Assembly: GCF_000812945.1 (NCBI RefSeq)
Contig: NZ_JSYM01000001.1
Location: 1,116,001 to 1,180,000, forward strand
DNA length: 64,000 nucleotides
Source: Flavobacterium sp. AED
GTDB taxonomy: Bacteria; Bacteroidota; Bacteroidia; Flavobacteriales; Flavobacteriaceae
Reading direction: 5' to 3'
Shown: one piece after another, positions 35,823 to 43,975 of the stretch
How positions within the stretch are numbered: position 1 is the stretch's first letter
Layout of the letters: each line of letters begins with the position of its first letter
Position numbers and translations under genes: made by a program
The notes under the pieces: model-generated
Databases searched by the model: none
What the model was told of the DNA's origin: nothing
The model's input: the letters and a program-made list of their open reading frames with translations, nothing else

Positions 35823-36575
35823 TTAAGACCAGCCTTGAAAAAATTTTATAAAATTGTCTTTGTATTGATCAGTGACAACAATGGTAATTTTATCAATTTG
35901 GACTGAATTTTTTGTAGCGGATTTTATTTTATCCAATGACACAATATAAGACCTGTGAATTCGCATAAATTTATTTTCAGGAAGCTTTTCTTCAAGTGAT
36001 TTCATACTTGTCAGCGACAGCAGGGGTTTGTCTTCGCTGAGGCGGAATACTTTCACATAATCTTTCATGCTTTCTACATAAATGATGTCATCGACTGCGA
36101 TTCTAACGAGTTGGTATTCAAATTTCAGATAAATATAAGCTACTTCAGTTTCGGGAATTGGCGGACTAAATTTTCGTATTTCCTGTTCCGGGTTTCGGAT
36201 GAGTTCGAAATAACCCAGTGCCTTTGCCACCGATTTACTGAAATCAACAAAGCTAAAAGGTTTAAGGAGGTAATCAAGCGCATCTACCTTGTAACCATCA
36301 AGCGCATACTGATCAAAAGCTGTTGTAAATATGATTCTTAAATTCCCTTTTACACGGTACTGTTCTACAATTTTTGCGAGTTCAATTCCATTTATGTCGG
36401 GCATTCGAATATCAAGAAAAATTAGGTCAATATCCTGCTCATGGATTGCTTTTAATGCTTCGATGGCATTCGAAAACTGTCCCACTAATGATAAGGATGG
36501 TGTTTGTTCTATATAAGAAACTAGAATCTGTAACGCCAGCGGCTCGTCATCAACCGCGATACATTTTAATATCAT
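35823..36575 (-). CDS. LytTR family response regulator
   Basis: The 250-residue protein has a receiver domain (phospho-acceptor Asp55 in LIFLDIRMPD, Thr84/Thr85, Lys105 in DYLLKP) and a C-terminal LytTR DNA-binding domain (about 146-245, with FMRIHRSYIVSLDKI). LytTR regulators bind direct repeats upstream of promoters. Its ATG overlaps the last four bases of the histidine kinase gene (36572-36575), so the pair is coupled. Likely targets include the adjacent outer-membrane protein gene. Confidence 0.94.
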   Translation of the reverse strand: MILKCIAVDDEPLALQILVSYIEQTPSLSLVGQFSNAIEALKAIHEQDIDLIFLDIRMPDINGIELAKIVEQYRVKGNLRIIFTTAFDQYALDGYKVDALDYLLKPFSFVDFSKSVAKALGYFELIRNPEQEIRKFSPPIPETEVAYIYLKFEYQLVRIAVDDIIYVESMKDYVKVFRLSEDKPLLSLTSMKSLEEKLPENKFMRIHRSYIVSLDKIKSATKNSVQIDKITIVVTDQYKDNFIKFFQGWS

Positions 36576-37639
36576 GAGATTTGTAATTTTAAGATTACCG
36601 AGTATTCCATTTGAACGGTGTCTTCATTAGTTGTCAATTCGTACTTGCCGGGATAAATCAAATCGAGTCTTCGGCGGGTATTGATTAAACCAATTCCGTT
36701 GCTTTCTTCTTTACTTAGGGTTTGATTTTCAAATATAGAATTGCGGACTTCAATTTGCAGCAATTTTTCGGACTGTTCAATTCCGATGTAAATATAACTT
36801 GGATAAATACCGCTAATTCCATGTTTATAGGCATTTTCGATAAAAGGTAAAAACAACATTGGGGCTATAGCTACATCCTTGATATTAGTAGGCTTTTCAA
36901 ATATTACCTGGACCTTATCCGTTATTCTGAGTTCCATAAGTTTAAGATAATCTTCTACAAAACCTATTTCTTTACCTAGTGATGTTAGATTGTTTCTGGT
37001 ATCATAAAGTACATAGCGCATCATGTGTGACAAGGTGTATATGGCTTCCCGTGCCGGTTGGTTTTCTGTACCTGCCAAGGCATAAATGCTATTCAGAATA
37101 TTGAAAAAGAAGTGAGGGTTGATTTGCGATTTAAGGAATGATAATTCCGAAGTGATTTTTTCTTTTTCAAGATTTTGACGCACTTGGGTTTCTGCTTGCA
37201 GTTTTTTGGCAACGCTTATCACTGTGCTTGCGCCCACCATTAATAAGGTTATTATGATTTCGCTTAAATTTGAAATCAAAGCACCATGCATATTGTCTTT
37301 TTTAGAAATTTTAAAATGTTGATTTAAAATAGCATCAAGGTTTATGAGTGAGTTGAAAGTATCACTAATGTACAGAACCGATAGTGTCAGAAGGCATATC
37401 GAAATAAAGAAGAAACCGTTCTTGCCTTGAAATAAAAGGGTAGGAATAATTATTTTATAAGTAAGATAAAACACTATAATCCATATAACATACATGAATA
37501 TTTGCTTTATCCAAAATTCTATCGGGAAGCTAATATTCATATATAGTGGCATACTTTGGACAATAAGCAGTCCAAAAAAGAGTATAGCTTTTGAAAAAAT
37601 CGAAATATCTTTAACTGAAAATGGTTTCATCATATGCAA
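36572..37639 (-). CDS. LytS/YehU-type sensor histidine kinase
   Basis: The 355-residue kinase has four predicted membrane helices in residues ~15-145 and a His_kinase domain with phospho-accepting His176 in FLKSQINPHFFFNILNS. The HATPase region follows (PFIENAYKHGI and NGIGLINTRRRL). No extracytoplasmic sensor domain is seen, so sensing is by the membrane part. The start may be Met1, Met3 or Met4 (MHMMKP). It is first in a two-gene operon with the LytTR regulator. Confidence 0.92.
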   Translation of the reverse strand: MHMMKPFSVKDISIFSKAILFFGLLIVQSMPLYMNISFPIEFWIKQIFMYVIWIIVFYLTYKIIIPTLLFQGKNGFFFISICLLTLSVLYISDTFNSLINLDAILNQHFKISKKDNMHGALISNLSEIIITLLMVGASTVISVAKKLQAETQVRQNLEKEKITSELSFLKSQINPHFFFNILNSIYALAGTENQPAREAIYTLSHMMRYVLYDTRNNLTSLGKEIGFVEDYLKLMELRITDKVQVIFEKPTNIKDVAIAPMLFLPFIENAYKHGISGIYPSYIYIGIEQSEKLLQIEVRNSIFENQTLSKEESNGIGLINTRRRLDLIYPGKYELTTNEDTVQMEYSVILKLQIS

Positions 37640-37990
37640 TTTAAAAATAAATGTACGGAATATATTATGTCCTAAAATCGAAATCGACAGTTTCCTATAG
37701 AATGTCGATAGATAGACCTAGTTTATCTCAGAAAAATTAAATACATCTTATTAATTCCTGGATTGTGATGAATGTGTAAAAAAACATTTGTAAGCTGTGA
37801 TAAAGAATTTTATCCGTTTTAATTGAGTCAGCAACTTTGTTGAAAACATAAAAGCAATTGAAGATTTTTAGGCATAAAAAAGCCTGACATTGTTGTCAGG
37901 CTTTTAAAATTTCCCTTATTGGCGAAAGATGCAGAACAAATCATCTCGTTTCAATAAAAGGGTTATGCTTACTGTAAAATGGAAGGAACC
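37640..37990. other. 351-bp intergenic region
   Basis: No gene seen. It contains the terminator at 37878-37905 for the alpha/beta hydrolase and the A/T-rich upstream region of the kinase gene. Confidence 0.6.
37878..37905 (-). terminator. Terminator of the alpha/beta hydrolase gene
   Basis: AAAAGCCTGACA (37878-37889) / TGTCAGGCTTTT (37894-37905), loop TTGT, a perfect 12-bp stem. The minus-strand product ends in T residues. Confidence 0.85.
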
Positions 37991-38854
37991 TTAGTTTTCT
38001 TTTATGAACGGAGCTATACTAGCCCAAGCGGAATTAAAATTCACAATAAAAGCAGGATGACCAGCATTAGGGATAATCGCTAACTGATGATTGGGAATTA
38101 ACAATGCGGCATTTAAAACATTTTGTACGGAGTTCCCCTCGTCTCGGTCGCCTGCCATCACTAAAACCGGGCATTTAATGGATCCTAATAAATCCTTGCC
38201 CACTGTTAGTTTATTGTAACAATTGGAAACCTGTTTAAACACTTCTTCTAAGCGATTCGGTTCTGGCATTAAGGCCCGCTGTTGGATCCAAAATTCCGCA
38301 TCCAACTCCATCGCATTATTGAAGTTAAAATTAAAATCTCTTAATCCCGGATATAAAATACCCGCGCCTATTACGATCATTTTTTTTACTTTATCAGGAT
38401 ACATCGAGCCGAATTTATAAGCGGTAAATCCTCCATCACTAAATCCGAGAATCATTACTTTTTCTTTGGTTACTTCATTGATTACTGCCAGTACATCATT
38501 GGCTCTTTGTTCTAATGTCAAAGGTTCGACTCCGATTTCAGATTTACCGTGCCCACGGGTAGAAACAGCTATTACCTGAAAATCAGTTGAAAGACTATCT
38601 ATAATTCTTCCCATTTCGATAGTTGACCCAAACAGCCCGCCATGTAAGACTACAATGGGTTGCCCTTTGCCGTATACTTCATAATAAATTTTGGCATCTT
38701 TTGATTTTACATACTGCCCTGCTTGCGGATTATTTCCATAGGGAACTTTATAAATTACATTTGCAGGCTGCATAAATCCTCGGATGGGCTGTTGGGCTTG
38801 TAGCTGTATTGCACATAAGATACAGACCCAGAATAGATTGAAAAAACGTACCAT
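37991..38854 (-). CDS. Exported alpha/beta hydrolase
   Basis: The 287-residue protein has a signal peptide (WVCILCAIQLQAQ) and a canonical alpha/beta-hydrolase fold. The oxyanion region is HGGLFGS, the nucleophile elbow GFSDGG holds Ser139, the acid is in MAGDRDEG and the base is in NAGHPAF. It should hydrolyse an ester or similar bond in the periplasm; the substrate is unknown. The start at 38854 gives the signal peptide directly. The next gene on the strand begins 29 nt upstream, so they may be co-transcribed. Confidence 0.87.
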   Translation of the reverse strand: MVRFFNLFWVCILCAIQLQAQQPIRGFMQPANVIYKVPYGNNPQAGQYVKSKDAKIYYEVYGKGQPIVVLHGGLFGSTIEMGRIIDSLSTDFQVIAVSTRGHGKSEIGVEPLTLEQRANDVLAVINEVTKEKVMILGFSDGGFTAYKFGSMYPDKVKKMIVIGAGILYPGLRDFNFNFNNAMELDAEFWIQQRALMPEPNRLEEVFKQVSNCYNKLTVGKDLLGSIKCPVLVMAGDRDEGNSVQNVLNAALLIPNHQLAIIPNAGHPAFIVNFNSAWASIAPFIKEN

Positions 38855-38883
38855 TTTTTTATTAAAGTTAAAGTTTTTTATAA

Positions 38884-39582
38884 TTAGCGTTTTATAATTT
38901 TCAAATCCTTGAAATAACCAATAGTTCCTATATCAACCCATAAAGCGATAGCTCCTTTAGTGGTGCTTCCCTTCATCGTATCAACAATAAAATTAGAATA
39001 CTTTGCATCATTTACAAACAATTCAGCTCTTTGTCCTTTTATTTCTATTCTCAGTTTTATCCATTCATTGATAGCAACGGGAGCTGATGTCTCGTACATA
39101 TCAGGAGAGAGTTTTCTTAATGTTTCAAATTTAAATTTTGGATAAGCATAATATTGAACGGTATGATTTCTGTAGGATTGATTGTCTGATCTTCCTACTT
39201 TTGGTCTTAAATAGATGTTCTCAAAAGCCTTATCGGTATCATCTATTCGGAAAGCAACTCCTATAAAACCTTGAGCAGATTGAAATGGTGAAGGATTCTG
39301 AATTTGGCTATACATTTTTACTTCAATCGTTCCGTTTTCAAATTCTAAATCGGTGAGTTTTGCATAAGTAGGTTCATCAACAGTAGATTCCAATCTGTTT
39401 ACATCAAAAGCTAAGGCATTAAGATCTCGTTCTATTTTCAATACTTTTTGACCCTGAAAAGTAATAATTGATCCTGTAACATTTTTTAATTCAAATGTTT
39501 GCTTTCCCAGTGTCAGTTTCTGTCCATAAGAAACCACACATAAGAGCAAAAACGGAATTGTAATTTTTAATAACTTTATCAT
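38884..39582 (-). CDS. Exported ConA-like beta-sandwich protein (DUF1080-like)
   Basis: The 232-residue protein has a signal peptide (ITIPFLLLCVVSYGQ) and then one beta-rich domain. The strands FENGTIEVKMYSQI, GFIGVAFRIDD and INEWIKLRIEIKGQRAELFVN resemble concanavalin-like lectin/glucanase folds such as the DUF1080 (3-keto-disaccharide hydrolase) group. No catalytic residues can be assigned. It lies 24 nt from the DinB gene on the same strand and 29 nt before the hydrolase, forming a possible three-gene unit. Confidence 0.6.
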   Translation of the reverse strand: MIKLLKITIPFLLLCVVSYGQKLTLGKQTFELKNVTGSIITFQGQKVLKIERDLNALAFDVNRLESTVDEPTYAKLTDLEFENGTIEVKMYSQIQNPSPFQSAQGFIGVAFRIDDTDKAFENIYLRPKVGRSDNQSYRNHTVQYYAYPKFKFETLRKLSPDMYETSAPVAINEWIKLRIEIKGQRAELFVNDAKYSNFIVDTMKGSTTKGAIALWVDIGTIGYFKDLKIIKR

Positions 39583-39606
39583 AATTGGTTTGTTTCAAGA
39601 AATTAA

Positions 39607-40128
39607 TTAAAATAATTTTTCTGCTGGAGGAGTTGCACCTACTAATCGTAAATAAACGGTTGTTTGCGCTCTATGATGAGTTTGATGTTCGAAACATTTG
39701 TTTAACACCTGTTCTCTACTCATATCAAATTTGCCAAAAAGTTTAATCTGTTCCCCTAATTTATTATTAGGATATTTTTTAATGGAATTGATGGCAAAAT
39801 CATAAGCAGCCATTACTTTGCTGGTAACACTTGCTTTGTTCTCATCACCGGATTTTTCTAAATCCCCAAAACCTACTGGTGGTTTTTCATCGGTAGCAGC
39901 GCCTACGAAACCATATATGGCATCGCTCAAGTGTAAAACTTGACCTGAGAAAGAACGCATTTCTTTTGTTGGTTTAAATGAATACCCACTTTCTGGCATT
40001 GCATCCAGATACTCTTTAGTATATGCTTTGGCTCTTTCCCAGTCTTTAATAATATCAGATGTTGTTGTTTGTGCATTCAAATTTCCCACAGATAAAATGA
40101 ATGTCAGAAGTAATACAATTTTTTTCAT
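39607..40128 (-). CDS. DinB family protein with signal peptide
   Basis: The 173-residue protein has an N-terminal signal (MKKIVLLLTFILSVGNLNAQ) and a four-helix DinB/YfiT-like domain. His residues that could bind a metal lie at GQVLHLSDAIYG and FEHQTHHRAQTTVYLR (HQTHH). DinB proteins are often metal-dependent transferases acting on thiols; the export signal is less usual. It is divergent from hxlR-like gene 40229, across a control region with repeated GTAACCAATA sites. Confidence 0.85.
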   Translation of the reverse strand: MKKIVLLLTFILSVGNLNAQTTTSDIIKDWERAKAYTKEYLDAMPESGYSFKPTKEMRSFSGQVLHLSDAIYGFVGAATDEKPPVGFGDLEKSGDENKASVTSKVMAAYDFAINSIKKYPNNKLGEQIKLFGKFDMSREQVLNKCFEHQTHHRAQTTVYLRLVGATPPAEKLF

Positions 40129-40153
40129 GTTTTCTTGTTTTTATAGTTTTTTA

Positions 40154-40161
40154 CAAATTTA
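40154..40161 (-). promoter_or_regulatory. -7 element of the DinB gene
   Basis: The minus strand reads TAAATTTG, an exact TAnnTTTG, 26 nt before the DinB ATG. No TTG at the usual distance was found. Confidence 0.5.
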
Positions 40162-40173
40162 CGACCATTAGTG

Positions 40174-40181
40174 TATATTTG
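40174..40181 (+). promoter_or_regulatory. -7 element of the HxlR gene
   Basis: TATATTTG, an exact TAnnTTTG, 47 nt before the HxlR ATG, back to back with the DinB element. Confidence 0.5.
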
Positions 40182-40218
40182 TAACCAATAAATTAAATAC
40201 CAGTAACCAATAGGTAAC
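40181..40218. promoter_or_regulatory. Likely HxlR operator
   Basis: GTAACCAATA occurs twice (40181-40190 and 40203-40212). The second is part of the imperfect palindrome GTAACCAATAGGTAAC (40203-40218). It lies between divergent DinB and HxlR genes, where HxlR-type regulators commonly bind. Confidence 0.5.
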
Positions 40219-40228
40219 TACAAATTGT

Positions 40229-40573
40229 ATGAGATATATAGAAAACCCTTATGATTGTCCTGTAACAAGAGCCATGTCAATTTTTGGCGGAAAATGGAAA
40301 CCTATAATATTAAATTGCATTGGCGAAAGCTCGTTGCGGTTTGGGAAGCTAAACCAATTAATGCCGGCTATTTCAAACAAGGTGCTTTCTAATGAATTAA
40401 AAGAATTAGAAACATTAGGATTAATTGAGAGAACAGCGTTTAAGGAAAGCTCCCAAAGAGTAGAATATACGTTATCAGATTCGGGGAAAAGTTTGATGCC
40501 TGTTTTACATGAAATTGCAAACTGGGGTAATTCAAATCAGGCAAAAAAGATTGTTACGGAAATGGTAAAGTAG
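40229..40573 (+). CDS. HxlR family winged-helix regulator
   Basis: The 114-residue protein matches HxlR/YodB-like regulators: N-terminal Cys10 (NPYDCPVTRAM) at the position used for thiol sensing in the family, then the MSIFGGKWKPIILNCIG helix and the winged helix RFGKLNQLMPAISNKVLSNELKELETLGLIER. It probably senses electrophiles or oxidants through Cys10, an inference. Divergent transcription from the DinB gene suggests it regulates that gene and itself. Confidence 0.92.
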   Translation: MRYIENPYDCPVTRAMSIFGGKWKPIILNCIGESSLRFGKLNQLMPAISNKVLSNELKELETLGLIERTAFKESSQRVEYTLSDSGKSLMPVLHEIANWGNSNQAKKIVTEMVK

Positions 40574-40659
40574 AAAACCCGTTTCTTGTAATTACGGCTA
40601 ATCATTTTTTTTAGATTCAATCCCAGAAAAACCAGGAATCACTACTTTTTAGACATAAA

Positions 40660-40686
40660 AAAAGCCCGACATTGCTGTCAGGCTTT
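40660..40686. terminator. Terminator of tRNA-Asn
   Basis: AAAAGCCCGACA (40660-40671) pairs with TGTCAGGCTTTT (40676-40687 region) with one mismatch and loop TTGC. It ends only 6 nt from the tRNA 3' end. Confidence 0.8.
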
Positions 40687-40691
40687 TAAAG

Positions 40692-40765
40692 CTCCCTCTC
40701 TTGGGCTCGAACCAAGGACCCTCTGATTAACAGTCAGATGCTCTAACCAACTGAGCTAAGAAGGA
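40692..40765 (-). tRNA. tRNA-Asn (anticodon GTT)
   Basis: The reverse strand folds as a 74-nt cloverleaf. The acceptor stem TCCTTCT pairs with AGAGGGA (one G-U). The D-arm is GCTCAGTTGGTTAGAGC, the anticodon loop CTGTTAA has GTT, the T-arm is CTTGG/CCAAG around TTCGAGC, and the discriminator is G73 as in tRNA-Asn. CCA is not encoded. No duplicated 3' end or integrase was found nearby. Confidence 0.95.
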
Positions 40766-40903
40766 AACTGTATATTTTTATTCTGATAATGAATGAACGT
40801 TTTTGTGTGCTTATTAGTGAAGTGTGTTTCACTTGTAAAGCGGTGCAAAGATAGGGCTTAATTTGATTTCTGCAAGCAAAAATAAAATTTTTTTTAATTT
40901 TTT

Positions 40904-42247
40904 TTACTTCCCAAGAATTGCCTTGTAAATGTCGTTTCCATTAGCAAATAGTAACAGTGTTATAAGTAATACGAAACCAACCATTTGTGCATTCTCTAGG
41001 AATTTATCACTTGGTTTTTTACCACTAACAATTTCATATAATAAAAACATTACATGACCACCATCAAGTGCCGGAATAGGCAATAAGTTCATTACACCAA
41101 GCATAATTGATAACAAAGCAGTGATTGTCCAGAAAACTTCCCAGCTCCAAGTATTAGGAAAAATGTCAAATATGGCTTTAAAACCACCTACTTGTTTGTA
41201 GGCACCCGTACTTGGACTGAAAATCATTTTCAGCTGTTTTCCGTATCCTACTAACTGGTCTTTTCCTTTTGCTAATCCTACAGGGATAGATTCTAATAGG
41301 CCAAATTCCTGCTTGCTAATTTTATAATAGCCTAGTTTCTCTAAAGATTCCATTCCTAAACCTCCAATTTGTACCCCTAGTTTTCCCTCTTTAGAAACGG
41401 TAACAGGAACTTGTACTTCTTTTTGATCTCTTAAAACAGTAGCATTAATGGTTTTGTTTTTATTGTTTTCCAAAACTGTTTTGGCTTCATCAAAATATTT
41501 TGTTTTTTGACCGTTAAGGGCAATAACGATATCTTTTGGTTGTAAAGCAGTATTTTTAGAATCCGCAGCAACAGCACCAATGACAAACGGCATTCTGATA
41601 GATACTAATGGTCCTTTTTCAAATTTTGATAATTGATCCACAAAATCATTTGGCATTGTGATAGACTGCTCAGTTCCATTTCTTTCAATAAGGACTTGTT
41701 TCCCCATTACCACTTTAGCATTGATTCCATTATCAAAACGTTCTACTTTTTCACCATCAATAGAAATGATTCTGTCACCCGTTTTGAAACCTGCATTTTG
41801 CATGGCTTTATTTTCGATCGAAAGACCGTCTTTCAAATCGGAGTTAGCAATATAGGTATCGCCATAAGCAAATGCCATTCCGATATAAATAATGAATGCC
41901 AAAATGAAATTCACGGTAACACCACCAAGCATGATAATCAAACGTTGCCAAGCCGGTTTAGAACGAAATTCCCATGGTTGAGGTGGTAAAGCCATTTGCT
42001 CTTTGTCCATGCTTTCGTCAATCATTCCTGAAATTTTTACATAACCACCCAAAGGCAACCAACCGATACCGTATTCAGTTTCGCCAATTTTCTTTTTTAG
42101 AAGGGAATATTTAACATCAAAAAACAAGTAAAATTTTTCGACTCTGGTTTTAAACAATTTAGCAGGAATAAAATGTCCTAATTCGTGAAGTATAATAAGT
42201 AATGATAAGCTCAATAAAAATTGAGAAAGCTTGATAACTATGTCCAT
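40904..42247 (-). CDS. rseP: RIP zinc metalloprotease RseP
   Basis: This 447-residue site-2 protease cleaves membrane-bound anti-sigma factors and signal-peptide remnants inside the inner membrane. The zinc motif HELGH is at 21-25 in the first membrane helix and the second motif LDGG (about 394-397) is in the C-terminal helices. At least one PDZ domain lies between (GFKTGDRIISIDGEKVERFDN). A minus-strand promoter lies at 42276-42309. Confidence 0.95.
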   Translation of the reverse strand: MDIVIKLSQFLLSLSLLIILHELGHFIPAKLFKTRVEKFYLFFDVKYSLLKKKIGETEYGIGWLPLGGYVKISGMIDESMDKEQMALPPQPWEFRSKPAWQRLIIMLGGVTVNFILAFIIYIGMAFAYGDTYIANSDLKDGLSIENKAMQNAGFKTGDRIISIDGEKVERFDNGINAKVVMGKQVLIERNGTEQSITMPNDFVDQLSKFEKGPLVSIRMPFVIGAVAADSKNTALQPKDIVIALNGQKTKYFDEAKTVLENNKNKTINATVLRDQKEVQVPVTVSKEGKLGVQIGGLGMESLEKLGYYKISKQEFGLLESIPVGLAKGKDQLVGYGKQLKMIFSPSTGAYKQVGGFKAIFDIFPNTWSWEVFWTITALLSIMLGVMNLLPIPALDGGHVMFLLYEIVSGKKPSDKFLENAQMVGFVLLITLLLFANGNDIYKAILGK

Positions 42248-42275
42248 TTTTTAATTTTAGTTCTTTTACAACTTA

Positions 42276-42309
42276 CAAAAGTAAGGTTTTCTATTTGTTT
42301 AATTTACAA
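42276..42309 (-). promoter_or_regulatory. Promoter of rseP
   Basis: On the minus strand TTG (42309-42307), 23 nt, then TACTTTTG (42283-42276), an exact TAnnTTTG. The start codon is 28 nt further. Confidence 0.55.
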
Positions 42310-42430
42310 TAATTGTTCCATACCGTTTTAAATGTTTGTTAATTAATTAAATTTCAATTTTTACTTTCGGTTATGTCCCTTAACTTTACTTTTTTTCAGG
42401 AAATGTTGTGAAACAGTAAAGTATAATTTT

Positions 42431-42508
42431 GACCATATAAGAAATAGAAGTTCACATAAGCTATAATTTAAGCTAAAACTTAAATGAACTGCTATTTCTT
42501 ATATGGTT
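42431..42508. repeat. Convergent inverted repeat of a 24-nt unit
   Basis: The unit at 42431-42454 (starts GACCATATAAGAAATAG, ends AGTTCA) is repeated inverted at 42485-42508 with two differences. The 30-nt spacer is itself near-palindromic (TTTAAGCTAAAACTTAAA). It is a hairpin with the ACCATATAAG ends outermost. A partial copy lies at 35671-35694 and an inside-out pair at 43866-43918. Confidence 0.75.
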
Positions 42509-42624
42509 AAAAATAAGTAGTATATGCTTTTTTCGAAAGTATGCTCTTTATTATTTCCAAACAAATCCTGTCGAACTACTTTTTTAGAAAATCATTTTTA
42601 ATTTTTAAATTAAACTTCATACAA

Positions 42625-43695
42625 ATGGCATCACAGTTATTTTCACCACTTCAAATAAAAAACACCACCCTTAAAAATAGAATTGTTATTTCACCCATGT
42701 GCCAATATTCGGCAACAGATGGTTTTGCCAATGATTGGCATCTCGTTCATTTGGGTAGTCGTGCCAGTGGTGGAGCAGGATTAATTATTCAGGAAGCGAC
42801 TGCAGTTTCTCCCGAAGGTAGAATTTCCCCTAGTGATTTGGGACTTTGGAAAGACGAACAAATTGAAAAAATGCAAGCGATTAATCGTTTTATTGTGAGT
42901 CAAAATTCAATTCCCGGAATTCAATTGGCGCATGCCGGAAGAAAAGCAAGTGCAGCTGCACCTTGGGAAGGGGGCAGAAAATTAGACGAAAGCCAAGGAG
43001 GTTGGGATACAGTGGCGCCAAGTGCTGTCGCTTATCATGACAATGAAAAAACACCTATTGCATTAGACAAAACGGGAATTGAAAAAGTAATTTCCGATTT
43101 TAAAGCGACTACTAAAAGAGCGGTTCAAGCCGGTTTTCAAGTCTTGGAAATTCATGCGGCTCATGGCTATTTATTGCATCAGTTTCTCTCGCCTTTGTCT
43201 AATTTTCGAACGGACGAATACGGAGGAAGTTTCGAAAACCGAATCCGTTTTACTTTGGATATTGTGGAAGCAGTACAATCGGAATGGCCAGAAAACTTGC
43301 CTTTATTTGTTAGAATTTCTGCTACGGATTGGGCGGAAGGCGGTTGGGACATCGAAGAATCAGTTCAACTTTCGAAAATACTAAAAGAAAAAGGGGTGGA
43401 TTTAATTGATGTTTCTTCGGGTGGATTGGTGTCACACCAACAAATTCCGGTTGGACCCAATTATCAGGTTCCTTTTGCAGAAAGAATAAAAAAAGAAACT
43501 GCAATAATGACAGGTGCCGTAGGATTAATCACAGCATCCGGTCAAGCGGAAGAAATAATTGCAACTGGAAAAGCCGATTTGGTTTTGTTCGCAAGAGAAT
43601 CCCTTAGAAACCCCAATTTAGGCTTGACATTCGCTCAAGAATTACAGGCAGATATTCAATGGCCTAAACAATACGAAAGAGCAAAAATTAAATAA
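42625..43695 (+). CDS. NADH:flavin oxidoreductase, old yellow enzyme family (YqjM-like)
   Basis: The 356-residue FMN enzyme starts at the ATG at 42625; a longer frame upstream gives a foreign hydrophobic N-terminus. YqjM-type features are SPMCQYSA, where the Cys tunes FMN, HAGRKAS, and IHAAHGYLLHQFLSPLSNFRTDEYGG with the His pair binding the carbonyl substrate. The family reduces C=C bonds of enals, enones or nitro-compounds with NAD(P)H. Inverted repeats lie on both sides of the gene. Confidence 0.93.
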   Translation: MASQLFSPLQIKNTTLKNRIVISPMCQYSATDGFANDWHLVHLGSRASGGAGLIIQEATAVSPEGRISPSDLGLWKDEQIEKMQAINRFIVSQNSIPGIQLAHAGRKASAAAPWEGGRKLDESQGGWDTVAPSAVAYHDNEKTPIALDKTGIEKVISDFKATTKRAVQAGFQVLEIHAAHGYLLHQFLSPLSNFRTDEYGGSFENRIRFTLDIVEAVQSEWPENLPLFVRISATDWAEGGWDIEESVQLSKILKEKGVDLIDVSSGGLVSHQQIPVGPNYQVPFAERIKKETAIMTGAVGLITASGQAEEIIATGKADLVLFARESLRNPNLGLTFAQELQADIQWPKQYERAKIK

Positions 43696-43793
43696 AATGT
43701 AAACACGAATTAACGCGAATTATTTTTTACCGAATTCCCGGAGCAAAAATTAAATAATTTATTAGATAAATCTTCTGAATCGATTAATACGTC

Positions 43794-43918
43794 AGTTCGT
43801 CCCGACGCTTCGGGATTTTGAGCAGTGAAACGGGACAAAAAAGTATCGAGGACCAATTCTTCAACGAACTTATATTCCTATATGGTTCAAAATTTAACCA
43901 CATAAGGAATATGAGTTC
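43794..43918. repeat. Composite repeat after the OYE gene
   Basis: It holds a CGTCAGTTCG...GTATCGAGGACCA segment (43794-43855) with an internal TCCCGA/TCGGGA hairpin. Then follow two divergent copies of the 22-nt unit (43866-43887 reversed, 43896-43918 forward), the inside-out arrangement of 42431-42508. Confidence 0.6.
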
Positions 43919-43975
43919 CTGTAAATTTTAAAATTAAAAGTTATAAATTCGTGTTCGACTAAAAAAAAACAGCAC

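Noticed and set aside
40692-40765. tRNA-Asn as an integration site for a genomic island.
   Set aside because: No repeat of the tRNA 3' end, integrase or foreign gene block is present on either side.
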